A stretch of DNA of 64,000 nt, from NCBI GenBank assembly GCA_036924835.1, contig JBAGRR010000001.1, positions 5,595,001-5,659,000 of the forward strand, written 5' to 3'. The position numbers and the translations under genes are program-made. Positions 41,803-58,484 of this stretch are shown here, piece after piece. The notes beneath the pieces were generated by a model, which saw only the letters and a list, made by a program, of their open reading frames with translations, was not told where the DNA came from and did no database searches. Within the stretch, counting starts at the first letter, position 1. Every line of letters begins with the position of its first letter. This DNA is from Nitrobacteraceae bacterium AZCC 1564. Its GTDB lineage: Bacteria; Pseudomonadota; Alphaproteobacteria; Rhizobiales; Xanthobacteraceae.

Positions 41803-42158
41803 CACATTAATGTGTGACGGTTCGATGATTGACCCCCTCGAATTGTTACGAAAACCGCCCATATAGGCGTAGGCACGAAAGGACGAATCGCTCTTTGACA
41901 CCGGGACCGAGTTCAAGGCGCGACGTTGGGAGACGAGCAATTTCGGGCTTTTGCAGTCCGTAGAGTTTGTTTGACGGGCAGGGCGCCCATAAGCGCCCCG
42001 CGCGTCATTTTGCGTCTTGGGATTCGGACCGGGACATTATTCCGCCTGGAACCGGGGACGCCTGAAGTTTGGACGATTTGACAATTCAACCCGGGGCGCG
42101 GTGCCCATCGCACTCCGGAAGCGGCCGCCAGCCAGAGGCGGCGAAATGAGAGGCCACG
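41803..42158. other. rplL-rpoB intergenic leader
   Basis: 356 bp without a supported gene. It contains the palindrome CACATTAATGTG at 41803-41814 and a GC-rich hairpin-prone segment near 41980-42010 (GGGCGCCCATAAGCGCCCC). A long rplL-rpoB spacer with RNA processing is common in bacteria. Confidence 0.5.
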
Positions 42159-46292
<4,134 letters not shown>

Positions 46293-46415
46293 TCAAGACT
46301 CCATGTCCGGCTCAAAGAGCCGGGCATTCCACTCTGCGGGACGTTGCGCAGGCGTGAGACGACAGGCGAATTTCGAATTTGCTGCCGGTGACGATCGGCA
46401 CGCGAGGAGAAGACG

Positions 46416-50615
<4,200 letters not shown>

Positions 50616-50633
50616 TTCCTATCACTCATGCTG

Positions 50634-50664
50634 AAAAGGCCGTCCTCCGGGACGGCCTTTTTGT
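50634..50664 (+). terminator. Rho-independent terminator after rpoC
   Basis: Stem AAAAGGCCGTC (50634-50644), loop CTCCGG, GACGGCCTTTTT (50651-50662). Perfect 11-bp stem with a T-run, 18 bp after the rpoC stop; it ends the rplJL-rpoBC unit. Confidence 0.92.
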
Positions 50665-50756
50665 TGGAATATGCTCGTAGTTGCCCAATGTCACGGCAAC
50701 GGAATGCCATGATATTTTTCTAAGCTTCGACACTTTCTCATCTACCCGGGTATCGC

Positions 50757-51890
50757 TTGCAAAATCACGACCGCCTCGTCACCGCGATTGAATCGATCTA
50801 CATCGCAGCAGCCGATCCGTCTCATTGGCCGTCCACGCTGCAAGCCATTGCGGATTGCTTCGATGACGTCGGCGCGCTCCTCATCTACGGAAGGGACGAT
50901 GGCAGCTTCGGCGTCATCGAGTCGCCATCGCTTGAATCCGCGAATGCCGAGTACGCATTGCACTGGAGCACGCGCGACATTCGCGCGCTTCGCTCGCGTG
51001 AACGCGGCTACTTCCTCAAGCGCGATGTCATTACCGACCGCGACGTTGTCACGCCGGACGAGATGGAGACGGATCCATTTTACAGCGACTTGCTGCGGCG
51101 GCATGGGCTGAAATATTTTGCCGCGGCGATTGTATCGCCCGATCCGCGCATCGAGGTGGCCCTGAGCGTGCAGCGGGCGCTCGGCAGGGCTGAATACTCC
51201 GAAGATGAGTTGCTGACTCTTCAGCGGTTGGCGCCGCATGTCGAGCGGTCGTTGCGGCTCAGCATCCGCCTTATGGACGCGCAGTCCATTCAATCCGGGC
51301 TCGCCACCGCTCTGGCTCGGATCGGCATCGGCGTTTTTGCGCTGGACACACTCGGGCGCATCGTCTTTTCCAATGCCGCATCCGAAGCACTGCTCGGCGA
51401 CGGGCTCAACATCGTGCAGGATCGTCTGGTGCTGGCGAATCCAGTGACAAGTGCAGACGCCAGTTTGGCGATCCGTCGTGCGCTGGAAGGCGCCCCCGAG
51501 GCGCTGTCGTGGGACGCAAAGCCGGTTCTGGTCCATCGCCAGCCGCCGAAGCGACCGCTTGTGCTTCATATCTTGCCGCTGCCGCCGTCAAAGCAGCTAT
51601 CAAACGAGTGTCTCGCGAGCGCGCGCGCTATCGTTCTGGTCAGCGATCCGGAGGCGTCAGGGGCAGGGATCGCCGATCCTGCGCTGATCCGCGATGTCCT
51701 GGGCGTCACGCTTGGCGAGGCGAAGATTGCGTCGTTGGTCGGTTCGGGAATCTCGCCAAAGGATGCGGCGGAAAGACTAGGGATTGCCGAGGAGACAGCG
51801 CGATCAGTTCTGAAGCGCGTGTTTTCGAAAGCCGGCGTGTCCCGTCAAAGCGAATTGGCCGCCCTGATCTCCAGGCTCGCCTCGAAATAG
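50757..51890 (+). CDS. LuxR-type helix-turn-helix regulator, paralogue 1
   Basis: 377 residues if translation begins at TTG 50757 (MQNHDRLVTAIESIYIAAAD); no ATG or GTG fits nearby and no clear ribosome-binding site is visible, so the start is uncertain. Residues about 1-300 form a PAS-like ligand region without a named domain (ESIYIAAADPSHWPSTLQAIADCF, IVFSNAASEALLGDG). The C-terminal HTH is LGVTLGEAKIASLVGSGISPKDAAERLGIAEETARSVLKRVFSKAGVSRQSELAALISRL. Similar in plan to the next LuxR gene, suggesting duplication. Confidence 0.82.
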   Translation: MQNHDRLVTAIESIYIAAADPSHWPSTLQAIADCFDDVGALLIYGRDDGSFGVIESPSLESANAEYALHWSTRDIRALRSRERGYFLKRDVITDRDVVTPDEMETDPFYSDLLRRHGLKYFAAAIVSPDPRIEVALSVQRALGRAEYSEDELLTLQRLAPHVERSLRLSIRLMDAQSIQSGLATALARIGIGVFALDTLGRIVFSNAASEALLGDGLNIVQDRLVLANPVTSADASLAIRRALEGAPEALSWDAKPVLVHRQPPKRPLVLHILPLPPSKQLSNECLASARAIVLVSDPEASGAGIADPALIRDVLGVTLGEAKIASLVGSGISPKDAAERLGIAEETARSVLKRVFSKAGVSRQSELAALISRLASK

Positions 51891-52065
51891 CGGTATGGAC
51901 AAGGTGTCGCAGGCCGTATGTTTGCGCTGCAATAATCACCCATTTGGGGGATGTGACTCTTTTACAGCGTTCGTATGATCGAGGGGTTCTGTGACCAAAT
52001 AAATACTGCGGAAGCATTGGGGCAGGCTCTATTGAAACTCATATGATATTGGAGAGCCATTGAGC

Positions 52066-52176
52066 ATGATCGTCTCGCGGCGATTATTTTGGTGCTCGTG
52101 GCTCGGGATAGCTGAAATTACCTCCGGCAGGTCGGCGCAAGCTGGCCTGTTTTTTTGTGCGCCGATAGGCCGATAG
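52066..52176 (+). CDS. Possible 36-residue small protein or leader peptide
   Basis: ATG 52066 with GGAGAG about ten bases upstream reads MIVSRRLFWCSWLGIAEITS, then GRSAQAGLFFCAPIGR. The second half overlaps the terminator stem at 52128-52156, which argues against it being a normal gene and leaves a small RNA or a leader peptide as alternatives. Confidence 0.2.
   Translation: MIVSRRLFWCSWLGIAEITSGRSAQAGLFFCAPIGR
52128..52156 (+). terminator. Terminator inside the LuxR-LuxR intergenic region
   Basis: Stem CAGGTCGGC (52128-52136), GCAA tetraloop, GCTGGCCTG (52141-52149), then seven Ts. It lies about 110 bp upstream of the second LuxR gene and about 240 bp after the first, so it may end the first LuxR transcript or a separate small RNA starting between them. 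Confidence 0.75.
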
Positions 52177-52266
52177 AATGTTCAACTTGTAAATGTGATT
52201 TTCGCAGTTCTGCAACTCTGACTAGTCTAAGTTGAAGACCGGACCGATGCTTCAGGGTGGCTGCTC

Positions 52267-53382
52267 GTGACGAAGCTGTTCAGTGAGACGCTGGCCGACC
52301 GCATCTATGAAGCGGCCGTAGTGCCCGAGAAGTGGCCGGCCGTTCTTGACGAGATGTCTGCGGCGGCCGATGGGGCAGGTGGCGTTTTGTTCACCGCCAA
52401 CGCAACCCACGTTATCGGCATCACGACCCCCAATCTCACATCCATCTTCGAAGAGTTCGTGCGCGATGGTTGGGCGGAGAAGAACATACGTCCGGTGCGA
52501 TTGGCTGCGGCGAACTATCCGGGCTTCGTCCGGGAGCAAGATGTCTTCACGGATGATGAGCTGGATAACGATCCGGTCTATCGCGATTTCTATCGGAAGC
52601 GCGGCCTTGGCTGGGCGACGGGCACGATGGTGGAATCACCGTCCGGGGACTCGATCGTTTTCTCCTTCGAGCGTGCCTACAACAAAGGGCCGGTCCCGCC
52701 CTCGACGGTGAAGCAGTTCGACCTGCTGCGCCCACATCTCGTGCGCGCGGCCTTGCTATCGTCGCGGCTCGGCCTGGAACGCGCCGTTGCCACGGCCAAT
52801 GCGCTTCAATCGATTGGATTGCCGGGCGCCGTGCTGGTTCGCGGAGGCAGGCTGCTCGCCGCCAACGATCTGTTCGAGCAATTGATGCCGTCACTGTTTC
52901 AGGATCGGCGCGAGCGTTTGGTTCTCACCGATCGTGCCGCAGACGCGCTGCTCGCCGTCGCTCTCCGCGAAGACTTGTTCACGGGTGCGCGGACCGTGGT
53001 GAGTTCTATTCCCGTTGCCGCAACGGAGAGGTATTCGCCGCAGATTCTCCATCTGCTGCCGGTATGCGGTGCTGCGCATGACATCTTCACACGCGCCACC
53101 TCGCTGCTGGTTGTGACACCGGTGGATCGGGCCATCGTGCCAAATGCGCAGGTGCTGCAGGGGCTGTTCGATCTGACGCCGGCCGAGGCGCGCGTGGCGC
53201 GCGGGATCGGCGAGGCGCAATCGATCGACACGGTTGCGTTGTCGCTTGGGGTGTCGAGCGAGACCGTGCGCACCCAGCTCAAGGCGGTGCTGTCGAAGAC
53301 CGGTCTGTCGCGGCAGCAGGAACTGATCAGCCTGCTGGCCGGAAAAGCGCTTCCGGCGTCGGAACCGCCCAAGAGGCTCTAG
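52267..53382 (+). CDS. LuxR-type helix-turn-helix regulator, paralogue 2
   Basis: 371 residues from GTG 52267 with AGGGTGG upstream: MTKLFSETLADRIYEAAVVPEKWPAVLDEM. The N-terminal sensory region parallels the preceding gene (ALPG-, VLVRGGRLLAANDLFEQLMPSLF). C-terminal HTH: LFDLTPAEARVARGIGEAQSIDTVALSLGVSSETVRTQLKAVLSKTGLSRQQELISLLAG. Its TAG stop (53380-53382) is supplied by the CTAG of a half hairpin element, so the final residues may have been set by that insertion. Confidence 0.88.
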   Translation: MTKLFSETLADRIYEAAVVPEKWPAVLDEMSAAADGAGGVLFTANATHVIGITTPNLTSIFEEFVRDGWAEKNIRPVRLAAANYPGFVREQDVFTDDELDNDPVYRDFYRKRGLGWATGTMVESPSGDSIVFSFERAYNKGPVPPSTVKQFDLLRPHLVRAALLSSRLGLERAVATANALQSIGLPGAVLVRGGRLLAANDLFEQLMPSLFQDRRERLVLTDRAADALLAVALREDLFTGARTVVSSIPVAATERYSPQILHLLPVCGAAHDIFTRATSLLVVTPVDRAIVPNAQVLQGLFDLTPAEARVARGIGEAQSIDTVALSLGVSSETVRTQLKAVLSKTGLSRQQELISLLAGKALPASEPPKRL

Positions 53383-53420
53383 TGGTCCGATTCTAACACT
53401 CGCATCCCGTTAGGGCGGGA
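53379..53420 (+). repeat. Half copy of the CTAGTG hairpin family (B-type left arm)
   Basis: CTAGTGGTCCGATTCTAACA followed by CTCGCATCCCGTT matches the reverse complement of the B right arm at 11300-11326, but no matching second arm follows. It overlaps the stop codon of the second LuxR gene. Confidence 0.7.
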
Positions 53421-53553
53421 AAACACCGTCTTTTTCGATATTTTTGACACTTTTCGTTGCCAAATCCCGCTTTGTTCATCTTTCCTTCAGATGAAAAACG
53501 CTTTTGTTTAATTTGAGTTAGACCGTGTCTTCACCCGAACGGGGGACCGGCGG

Positions 53554-55620
53554 GTGAAGGACATCATGCTCGATCTTGCGATTGTCGGCGGTGGCCCTGG
53601 CGGGCTCATGAGTGCGTGGTACCTTAAGAAGAAACTTGGGACCCTCTGCCGTATTACGATTTATGAAGCGTCTGATCGTCTCGGCGGGAAGATTCTGACC
53701 AAGACATTCGACTCCGCACCTGCGATGTATGAAGCGGGTGTCGCCGAAATCTACGATTACTCGATGACCGGTCCGGATCCTCTGCGCGAGTTGATCCAGC
53801 ATTTCGGGCTGCAAACCATTCCAATGGATGCCGAGCAGATCCAGCTCGACGGTGAGCTGCTGGACGATGTGCCGGGTATCCGCCGCAAGTACGGCCCGCA
53901 GACCGCCAAGGCGATCGAGGACTTCCGCAAGCTGTGCACCAAGATGGTGACGCCGATCGAATATTACGAAGGCGTCGGCGCGCACGACAACGAACACCCC
54001 TGGGCCTTTATCAATGCCGAGGAACTGCTCGAGCGCGAGATCAAGGATCCGGTCGCCAAGCGCTTTATCAAGGTGATGGCGCGCTCGGACATTGCGACCG
54101 AGCCGCACAACACCAACGGCCTCAATGCGCTGAAGAACTTCGTGATGGACGTAGATGGCTACATCGGCCTCTATTCGATCCAGAACGGCAACGAGCAGCT
54201 CATCCACAGCTTGCGCAGCGAGATCAACGCCGACATTCAGTTGAACCATCGCGTGCTCAAGGTCGGCAAGGCCAATTCCGGCCGCTACGCCATCAACATG
54301 ATGAACGGCAAAGGACCGATCACCAAGGAGCACGACCTTGTCGTGATGTGCCTGCCGCACTCGTGGCTGACCACAATGCGGTGGGACGGCGAGTTGCTGC
54401 GCCATTCGATGGTCAAGCACATCGCGTATTTCGATCGTCCCGCGCACTACCTGCGGGTCTCGATCCTGTTCGATGAGCCGTTCTGGGGGGATAAGGTACC
54501 CGGCGCATGGTGGATGTCCGAAGCCTTTGGCGGTTGCTGCATTTACGTGGAAGGCGCACGTCACGATGTGGGCCGGCATGGCGTGCTGAACTGGCTGATC
54601 CCGGGCTCTGACGCGCTCGCCTTCGCCAATTTGAGCGACAAGGAGCTGATCAGTGCAGCGTTGAAGTCACTGCCGGCTTCCTTCGGCAATGCTCGTTCGC
54701 ACTTCCTGGAAGGCAAGATCCACCGCTGGCTGTCGTCGGTCAACGCGATCCCGGGCGGGTTGCCCGCGCGCGACGTGATGACCAATCACCACCCCGAGCC
54801 GAACGAGCATCCGGGCCTTGTGGTGGTCGGCGACTATCTATTCGACTCGACGCTGAATGGGCTGCTGGATTCCTCGGATGCCGCCACCGACATCATTCTC
54901 ACGCAGATGATGAAGCTGCGTTATGCGCGCGGCGAGACCGGCAACGTGCCGTCGGACAAGATCGATCGTGGGTATTTCCAGAACTATCGCAACGTCGGTC
55001 CCTATGGGGAGGTCTGGAGCCAGTTCACGGATCCAGACTATCTGATGAACCTGATCAAGATCGTCTGGGGCCGCGCGAAGGGCTACAAGCTACTGGTCGC
55101 AGGTTCGGCCAGCGGCGAACTCGTTGGCGCGCTGCGCGATCGCGGCATCGATGCGTGGGGCGTCGAGAACAACCGCTACATCCATGCCAAGACGCCCAAG
55201 GCGCTCAAGAAATACAACAAGTTCGGATCGGTGACGAAGCTGCCGTTCAAGAACGGCGAGTTCGATTTCGTGTTCGAGACCAGCCTGTGCCACGTCGCGC
55301 CCAAGCAGGTGTTGCGCGCGGTGCGCGAACTCAATCGCGTGGTGAAGAGCGGGTTCGTGTTCGGCTCCGTCACCAGCGACATGGCGCCGGCCATGATCGA
55401 CCGCTACGATCTGCTGCGCGGCGTGAAGAAGCTCGGCACCTGGTGGGAATGGTCCGAATTGTTCTTCAGCAACGGTTTCGATCTTTCGATGCACCGCCGC
55501 GATACCACCGATGCCGTCTGGGAAGCGACGCTGGCCGCCAAGAAAGGCCCGGGCGACTGGTATGCAGACGCCGATAGCCTGCGTTATTCGTTCTTTGACA
55601 AGGTCAATGACGACGACTGA
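53554..55620 (+). CDS. FAD-dependent amine-oxidase-like / SAM methyltransferase fusion
   Basis: 688 residues from GTG 53554 with GGGGGA upstream (ATG 53566 also has AAGGA nearby). N-terminal FAD Rossmann motif LAIVGGGPGGLMSAWYLKKKLG with Gly12-14 and Gly16-17, then YEASDRLGGKI as in flavin amine oxidases/phytoene desaturases, and the C-terminal FAD motif HPGLVVVGDYLFDSTLNGLLDSSDAAT at about 410-445. Residues about 510-640 form a class I methyltransferase-like domain: YKLLVAGSASGELVGALRDRGIDAWGVENN, then LPFKNGEFDFVFETSLCHV. No predicted signal or helix. Followed by ABC, GT2 and flippase genes. Confidence 0.78.
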   Translation: MKDIMLDLAIVGGGPGGLMSAWYLKKKLGTLCRITIYEASDRLGGKILTKTFDSAPAMYEAGVAEIYDYSMTGPDPLRELIQHFGLQTIPMDAEQIQLDGELLDDVPGIRRKYGPQTAKAIEDFRKLCTKMVTPIEYYEGVGAHDNEHPWAFINAEELLEREIKDPVAKRFIKVMARSDIATEPHNTNGLNALKNFVMDVDGYIGLYSIQNGNEQLIHSLRSEINADIQLNHRVLKVGKANSGRYAINMMNGKGPITKEHDLVVMCLPHSWLTTMRWDGELLRHSMVKHIAYFDRPAHYLRVSILFDEPFWGDKVPGAWWMSEAFGGCCIYVEGARHDVGRHGVLNWLIPGSDALAFANLSDKELISAALKSLPASFGNARSHFLEGKIHRWLSSVNAIPGGLPARDVMTNHHPEPNEHPGLVVVGDYLFDSTLNGLLDSSDAATDIILTQMMKLRYARGETGNVPSDKIDRGYFQNYRNVGPYGEVWSQFTDPDYLMNLIKIVWGRAKGYKLLVAGSASGELVGALRDRGIDAWGVENNRYIHAKTPKALKKYNKFGSVTKLPFKNGEFDFVFETSLCHVAPKQVLRAVRELNRVVKSGFVFGSVTSDMAPAMIDRYDLLRGVKKLGTWWEWSELFFSNGFDLSMHRRDTTDAVWEATLAAKKGPGDWYADADSLRYSFFDKVNDDD

Positions 55621-55760
55621 TCGCGCGTACGAATTGTTACATTGTTGACGGTTTGGTAAACGGGGCAGGCGCCGTTATAGTACGTATGCGGTGAGCGATT
55701 GACGGATTCGCCTTTGCTGACTGCGTCCCGGGACGGCGGCGCACGAGCAAAAATATAAAT

Positions 55761-56004
55761 CTAGTGCAGTTTTGGATTTGACGTTCGTATGATGGACTCG
55801 CGGTTAATTCTGATACGAACGTCAGATCCACCGCACTAGTGTGGCTTTGGTTCAGAAGTCCGCATCATTCGTGCGGCGAGTCTTGGAATGCGGACTTCTG
55901 AACCAAAGCCACACTAGATCGATAACTTGCTAGTGTCCTTCGATTCCGAAGTTCGCAAACGAAGGTGCAGCAGAATGATGCGAACTTCGGAATCGAGACA
56001 CTAG
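55761..56004. repeat. Triple CTAGTG hairpin array (A, C and B types)
   Basis: Hairpin A at 55761-55839 (79 bp); hairpin C at 55836-55917, sharing the CTAG with A and having 30-bp perfect arms (CTAGTGTGGCTTTGGTTCAG plus AAGTCCGCAT); a 12-base linker ATCGATAACTTG; and hairpin B at 55930-56004 with arms CTAGTGTCC..CGATTCCGAAGTTCGC. In this copy the T-rich bulge of A is on the left arm, so A is inverted relative to 11159. The array ends 13 bp before the ABC transporter ATG. Confidence 0.88.
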
Positions 56005-56017
56005 CGACGGTTACCTT

Positions 56018-58000
56018 ATGCCGACCAATCCTTTCTCCAAAAAGAATGATAAGCCGGTGAAGGGCAAGCCGCTTGATGAGGAGGAAGCTCGTCTGGCTGC
56101 TGTGGAAGAAGAGCTGCCTGACCCGCCGGCGATCGACGATCTCGACGACGAAGACGACGACGAGGAACTCGTCGCCTATACCGCTAAGGAAGCGGCGGGC
56201 GCATTTGCGACCGTCTGGCGCTTCACCAAGCCACATCTGCGCCATTACAAGACGTGGTGCGCGTTCGTGGCAATCGGTCTTTTCATTGAGACGCTGTTCA
56301 ACGTCATCATGCCGTTGAGCCTGAAATACCTGATCGATGACGCGCTCGGTGAGGAGGATTTCCACGCGCTCTACGTGATCCTGTCGGTGCTCGCAGCCGC
56401 AGGTATCATCACATCCATCGTCGCCGTCTGGTACGAGCGCTGGGACGCGAAGCTGACAGCCTCGATGATCGCGGATGTGCGCACGCGATTGTTCGATCAC
56501 GTGCAGAACCTGCCGGCTGCCTATTTCGGACGCACCAAGCGTGGCGAGATCCTGTCGCGCTTCTCGGTGGACATGGCGGGCTACGAGTCCTCGGTGAAGC
56601 ACTTCGCCAACAGCGCCGCGCTGCCGTTCCTCGAACTGATCGCCGGTATTGGCCTGATGATCTGGCTGAACTGGCAGCTCGCGTTGGTGGCGCTGCTGGT
56701 GTTCCCGATTACGTTGATCGGTCCGCGCATTCTGACTCCGAAAGCCGTCAAGGCCAATTACGAGCAGAAGGTCAATGAGGCCGCCATTCTCGGCGTGGTG
56801 CAGGAAAACGTCGCGGCGCAGATGGTGGTGAAGGCGTTCGTCCTGCAGCGCAAGGCGTTCGGCTGGTTTGCTTTCCGGAACAAGGCGGCGCGCCATTCGA
56901 TGGCGGAGGCGACCTTCCTCTCCAGCATGGTCGAACGCACGGTCACAGTGTCCGTGTTGCTGCTGCACCTCATGGTGCTGGCTATTGGCGCGTATCTCGC
57001 GACCATCGGCAAGATCACGGTTGGTACATTCGTGACCTTCGAGAGCGCGTTCTGGGAAATTTCCTACAATATCGCGCACCTCATGCATTTTATTCCGGTG
57101 GCCATCCAGGCGTCGGCCTCCGTGCAGCATATGGAAGAACTGCTGGACGAGCCGACCCGCGGTGCCGACCGGCCGGGCGCGCCGGACCTGCCGCGCATCA
57201 CCAACGACATCACCTTCGACCGCGTCGTCTTCAAGTACGAGGGCAGCGATACCGCGGTGCTCGATGGCCTGTCACTCAAGCTTGCTGTGGGCAAGAAGAT
57301 CGCGATCGTCGGGCCCAGCGGCTCGGGTAAGAGCACGCTGCTGAACCTGATCCTGCGGCTCTACACGCCGAATGAGGGCAAGGTCACCATCGATGGCGTC
57401 GACATCCGCAAGGTCACGCGCGATTCCCTGCGCAAGAGCATGGCCGTGGTGTTCCAGGAGAACATGCTGTTCAACATGTCGATCCGCGAGAACATCCGTC
57501 TCGGCAAGGAGGGCGCGACGGATGAAGAGGTGGTGGAAGCCGCCAAGAAGGCCGAGATCCACAGCCACATCATGAGCCTGCCGCACAAATACAAGACGGT
57601 GGTCGGCGAGCGTGGCGACACCCTGTCAGGCGGACAGCGCCAGCGCATCGCCATTGCGCGCGCCATCGTGCGCAATCCGTCGATCTTGCTGCTCGACGAG
57701 GCGACTTCGGCGCTCGATCAGACCACAGAAGCCGCCATCAACCGCACGCTGTTCAAGGTTGCGGAAGGCCGTACCATGCTCTTCTCGACCCACCGGCTGA
57801 CCTCGGTGGTCGATATGGACGAAATCATCGTGATCAGCGGCGGCAAGGCCATCGAGCGCGGTTCGCATAAAGAGCTGCTGGCACTTGGTGGCGTGTATCG
57901 CAAGCTTTGGGACGACCAGCTTCACAAGTCGCACGAGCCAGACAATGATGGCGACGATGATGAAGACGATGACGACGATGAGGATGATGACGACGAGTAA
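56018..58000 (+). CDS. ABC exporter, fused permease and ATPase, with acidic tail
   Basis: 660 residues. An acidic N-terminal segment (LDEEEARLAAVEEELPD, DLDDEDDDEELV, residues 19-52) precedes six membrane helices (about 78-360), then an ATPase domain: Walker A GPSGSGKST (432-440), signature TLSGGQRQ (535-542), Walker B SILLLDEATSALD (556-567), H-loop STHRLTSV. The C-terminus is almost purely Asp/Glu (DNDGDDDEDDDD onward, about residues 643-660). Plan as MsbA/HlyB-type half-transporters exporting lipids or peptides. The ATG follows a hairpin array and lacks a clear Shine-Dalgarno. Confidence 0.9.
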   Translation: MPTNPFSKKNDKPVKGKPLDEEEARLAAVEEELPDPPAIDDLDDEDDDEELVAYTAKEAAGAFATVWRFTKPHLRHYKTWCAFVAIGLFIETLFNVIMPLSLKYLIDDALGEEDFHALYVILSVLAAAGIITSIVAVWYERWDAKLTASMIADVRTRLFDHVQNLPAAYFGRTKRGEILSRFSVDMAGYESSVKHFANSAALPFLELIAGIGLMIWLNWQLALVALLVFPITLIGPRILTPKAVKANYEQKVNEAAILGVVQENVAAQMVVKAFVLQRKAFGWFAFRNKAARHSMAEATFLSSMVERTVTVSVLLLHLMVLAIGAYLATIGKITVGTFVTFESAFWEISYNIAHLMHFIPVAIQASASVQHMEELLDEPTRGADRPGAPDLPRITNDITFDRVVFKYEGSDTAVLDGLSLKLAVGKKIAIVGPSGSGKSTLLNLILRLYTPNEGKVTIDGVDIRKVTRDSLRKSMAVVFQENMLFNMSIRENIRLGKEGATDEEVVEAAKKAEIHSHIMSLPHKYKTVVGERGDTLSGGQRQRIAIARAIVRNPSILLLDEATSALDQTTEAAINRTLFKVAEGRTMLFSTHRLTSVVDMDEIIVISGGKAIERGSHKELLALGGVYRKLWDDQLHKSHEPDNDGDDDEDDDDDEDDDDE

Positions 58001-58065
58001 TTTCTCGTTTTGTGCAGGGCACTTCTGCGTCCGGCAAGACAGTCCGTGCCGTACAACCCGCCCAT

Positions 58066-58094
58066 CTTGTTTTGACGCGTTTTCTTCACGCGAA
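58066..58094 (+). repeat. Partial composite repeat (second half only)
   Basis: CTTGTTTTGACGCG...TTCACGCGAA matches the right part of the repeat at 38279-38355 without its palindromic first half. First of several repeat fragments packed into 58066-58270. Confidence 0.6.
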
Positions 58095-58096
58095 TG

Positions 58097-58170
58097 AGTG
58101 GAGCGGATTTGACGTTCGCACCCCTGCCTGCCGCGAATTCGTGATGCGAACGTTAGAATCGGGCCACTAG
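58097..58170. repeat. Chimeric CTAGTG hairpin: A-type left arm joined to B-type right arm
   Basis: Left arm AGTGGAGCGGATTTGACG + TTCGC is A-type; right arm GCGAACGTTAGAATC + GGGCCACTAG is B-type. The result looks like a deletion between the A and B hairpins of a twin element. The shared GTTCGC core still pairs. Confidence 0.7.
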
Positions 58171-58218
58171 AGCATGATCCGGAAAAGTGTGCAGCGGTTT
58201 TCCGAAAAGATCATGCTC
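58170..58218. repeat. GAGCATGATC palindrome of the rhizobial dispersed-repeat type
   Basis: GAGCATGATC (58170-58179) ... GATCATGCTC (58209-58218), with inner CCGGAAAAG...GTTTTCCG. This sequence is a familiar intergenic repeat in Bradyrhizobium-like genomes. It begins on the last base of the previous hairpin. Confidence 0.7.
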
Positions 58219-58233
58219 AAACAATAACCTAAA

Positions 58234-58266
58234 GCGCGATGATGATTCATCCTGACCTCATCGCGC
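58234..58266. repeat. Short hairpin GCGCGATGA/TCATCGCGC
   Basis: 9-bp arms at 58234-58242 and 58258-58266 with loop TGATTCATCCTGACC. It commonly accompanies the GAGCATGATC palindrome in related genomes. The remaining stretch to 58484 (about 220 bp) holds only the GT2 gene's likely promoter and no further gene. Confidence 0.55.
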
Positions 58267-58484
58267 ATTAGACAGCCACCACGCTCGAAAACGCTTTAAC
58301 GGCAAGCTCTGCAGCGATCCGCCGGCGTCCATTTGATCTCTCTCCCAGCCCAGTCGCCACGGTGTTCCGTTTCGGGACATTCGCCCCTGGCACAGAACCT
58401 GCACAATCCAGTTCCTTGAGAGGATTTTTCGGAGATGCGGTTGCAGGGATTTTAGTATTTGCGTGGAGGTAACGGGGGAAGGAG

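Noticed and set aside
55761..56004. CRISPR-like array
   Set aside because: The repeated units are palindromic hairpins of different sequence and there are no uniform direct repeats with spacers or cas genes.
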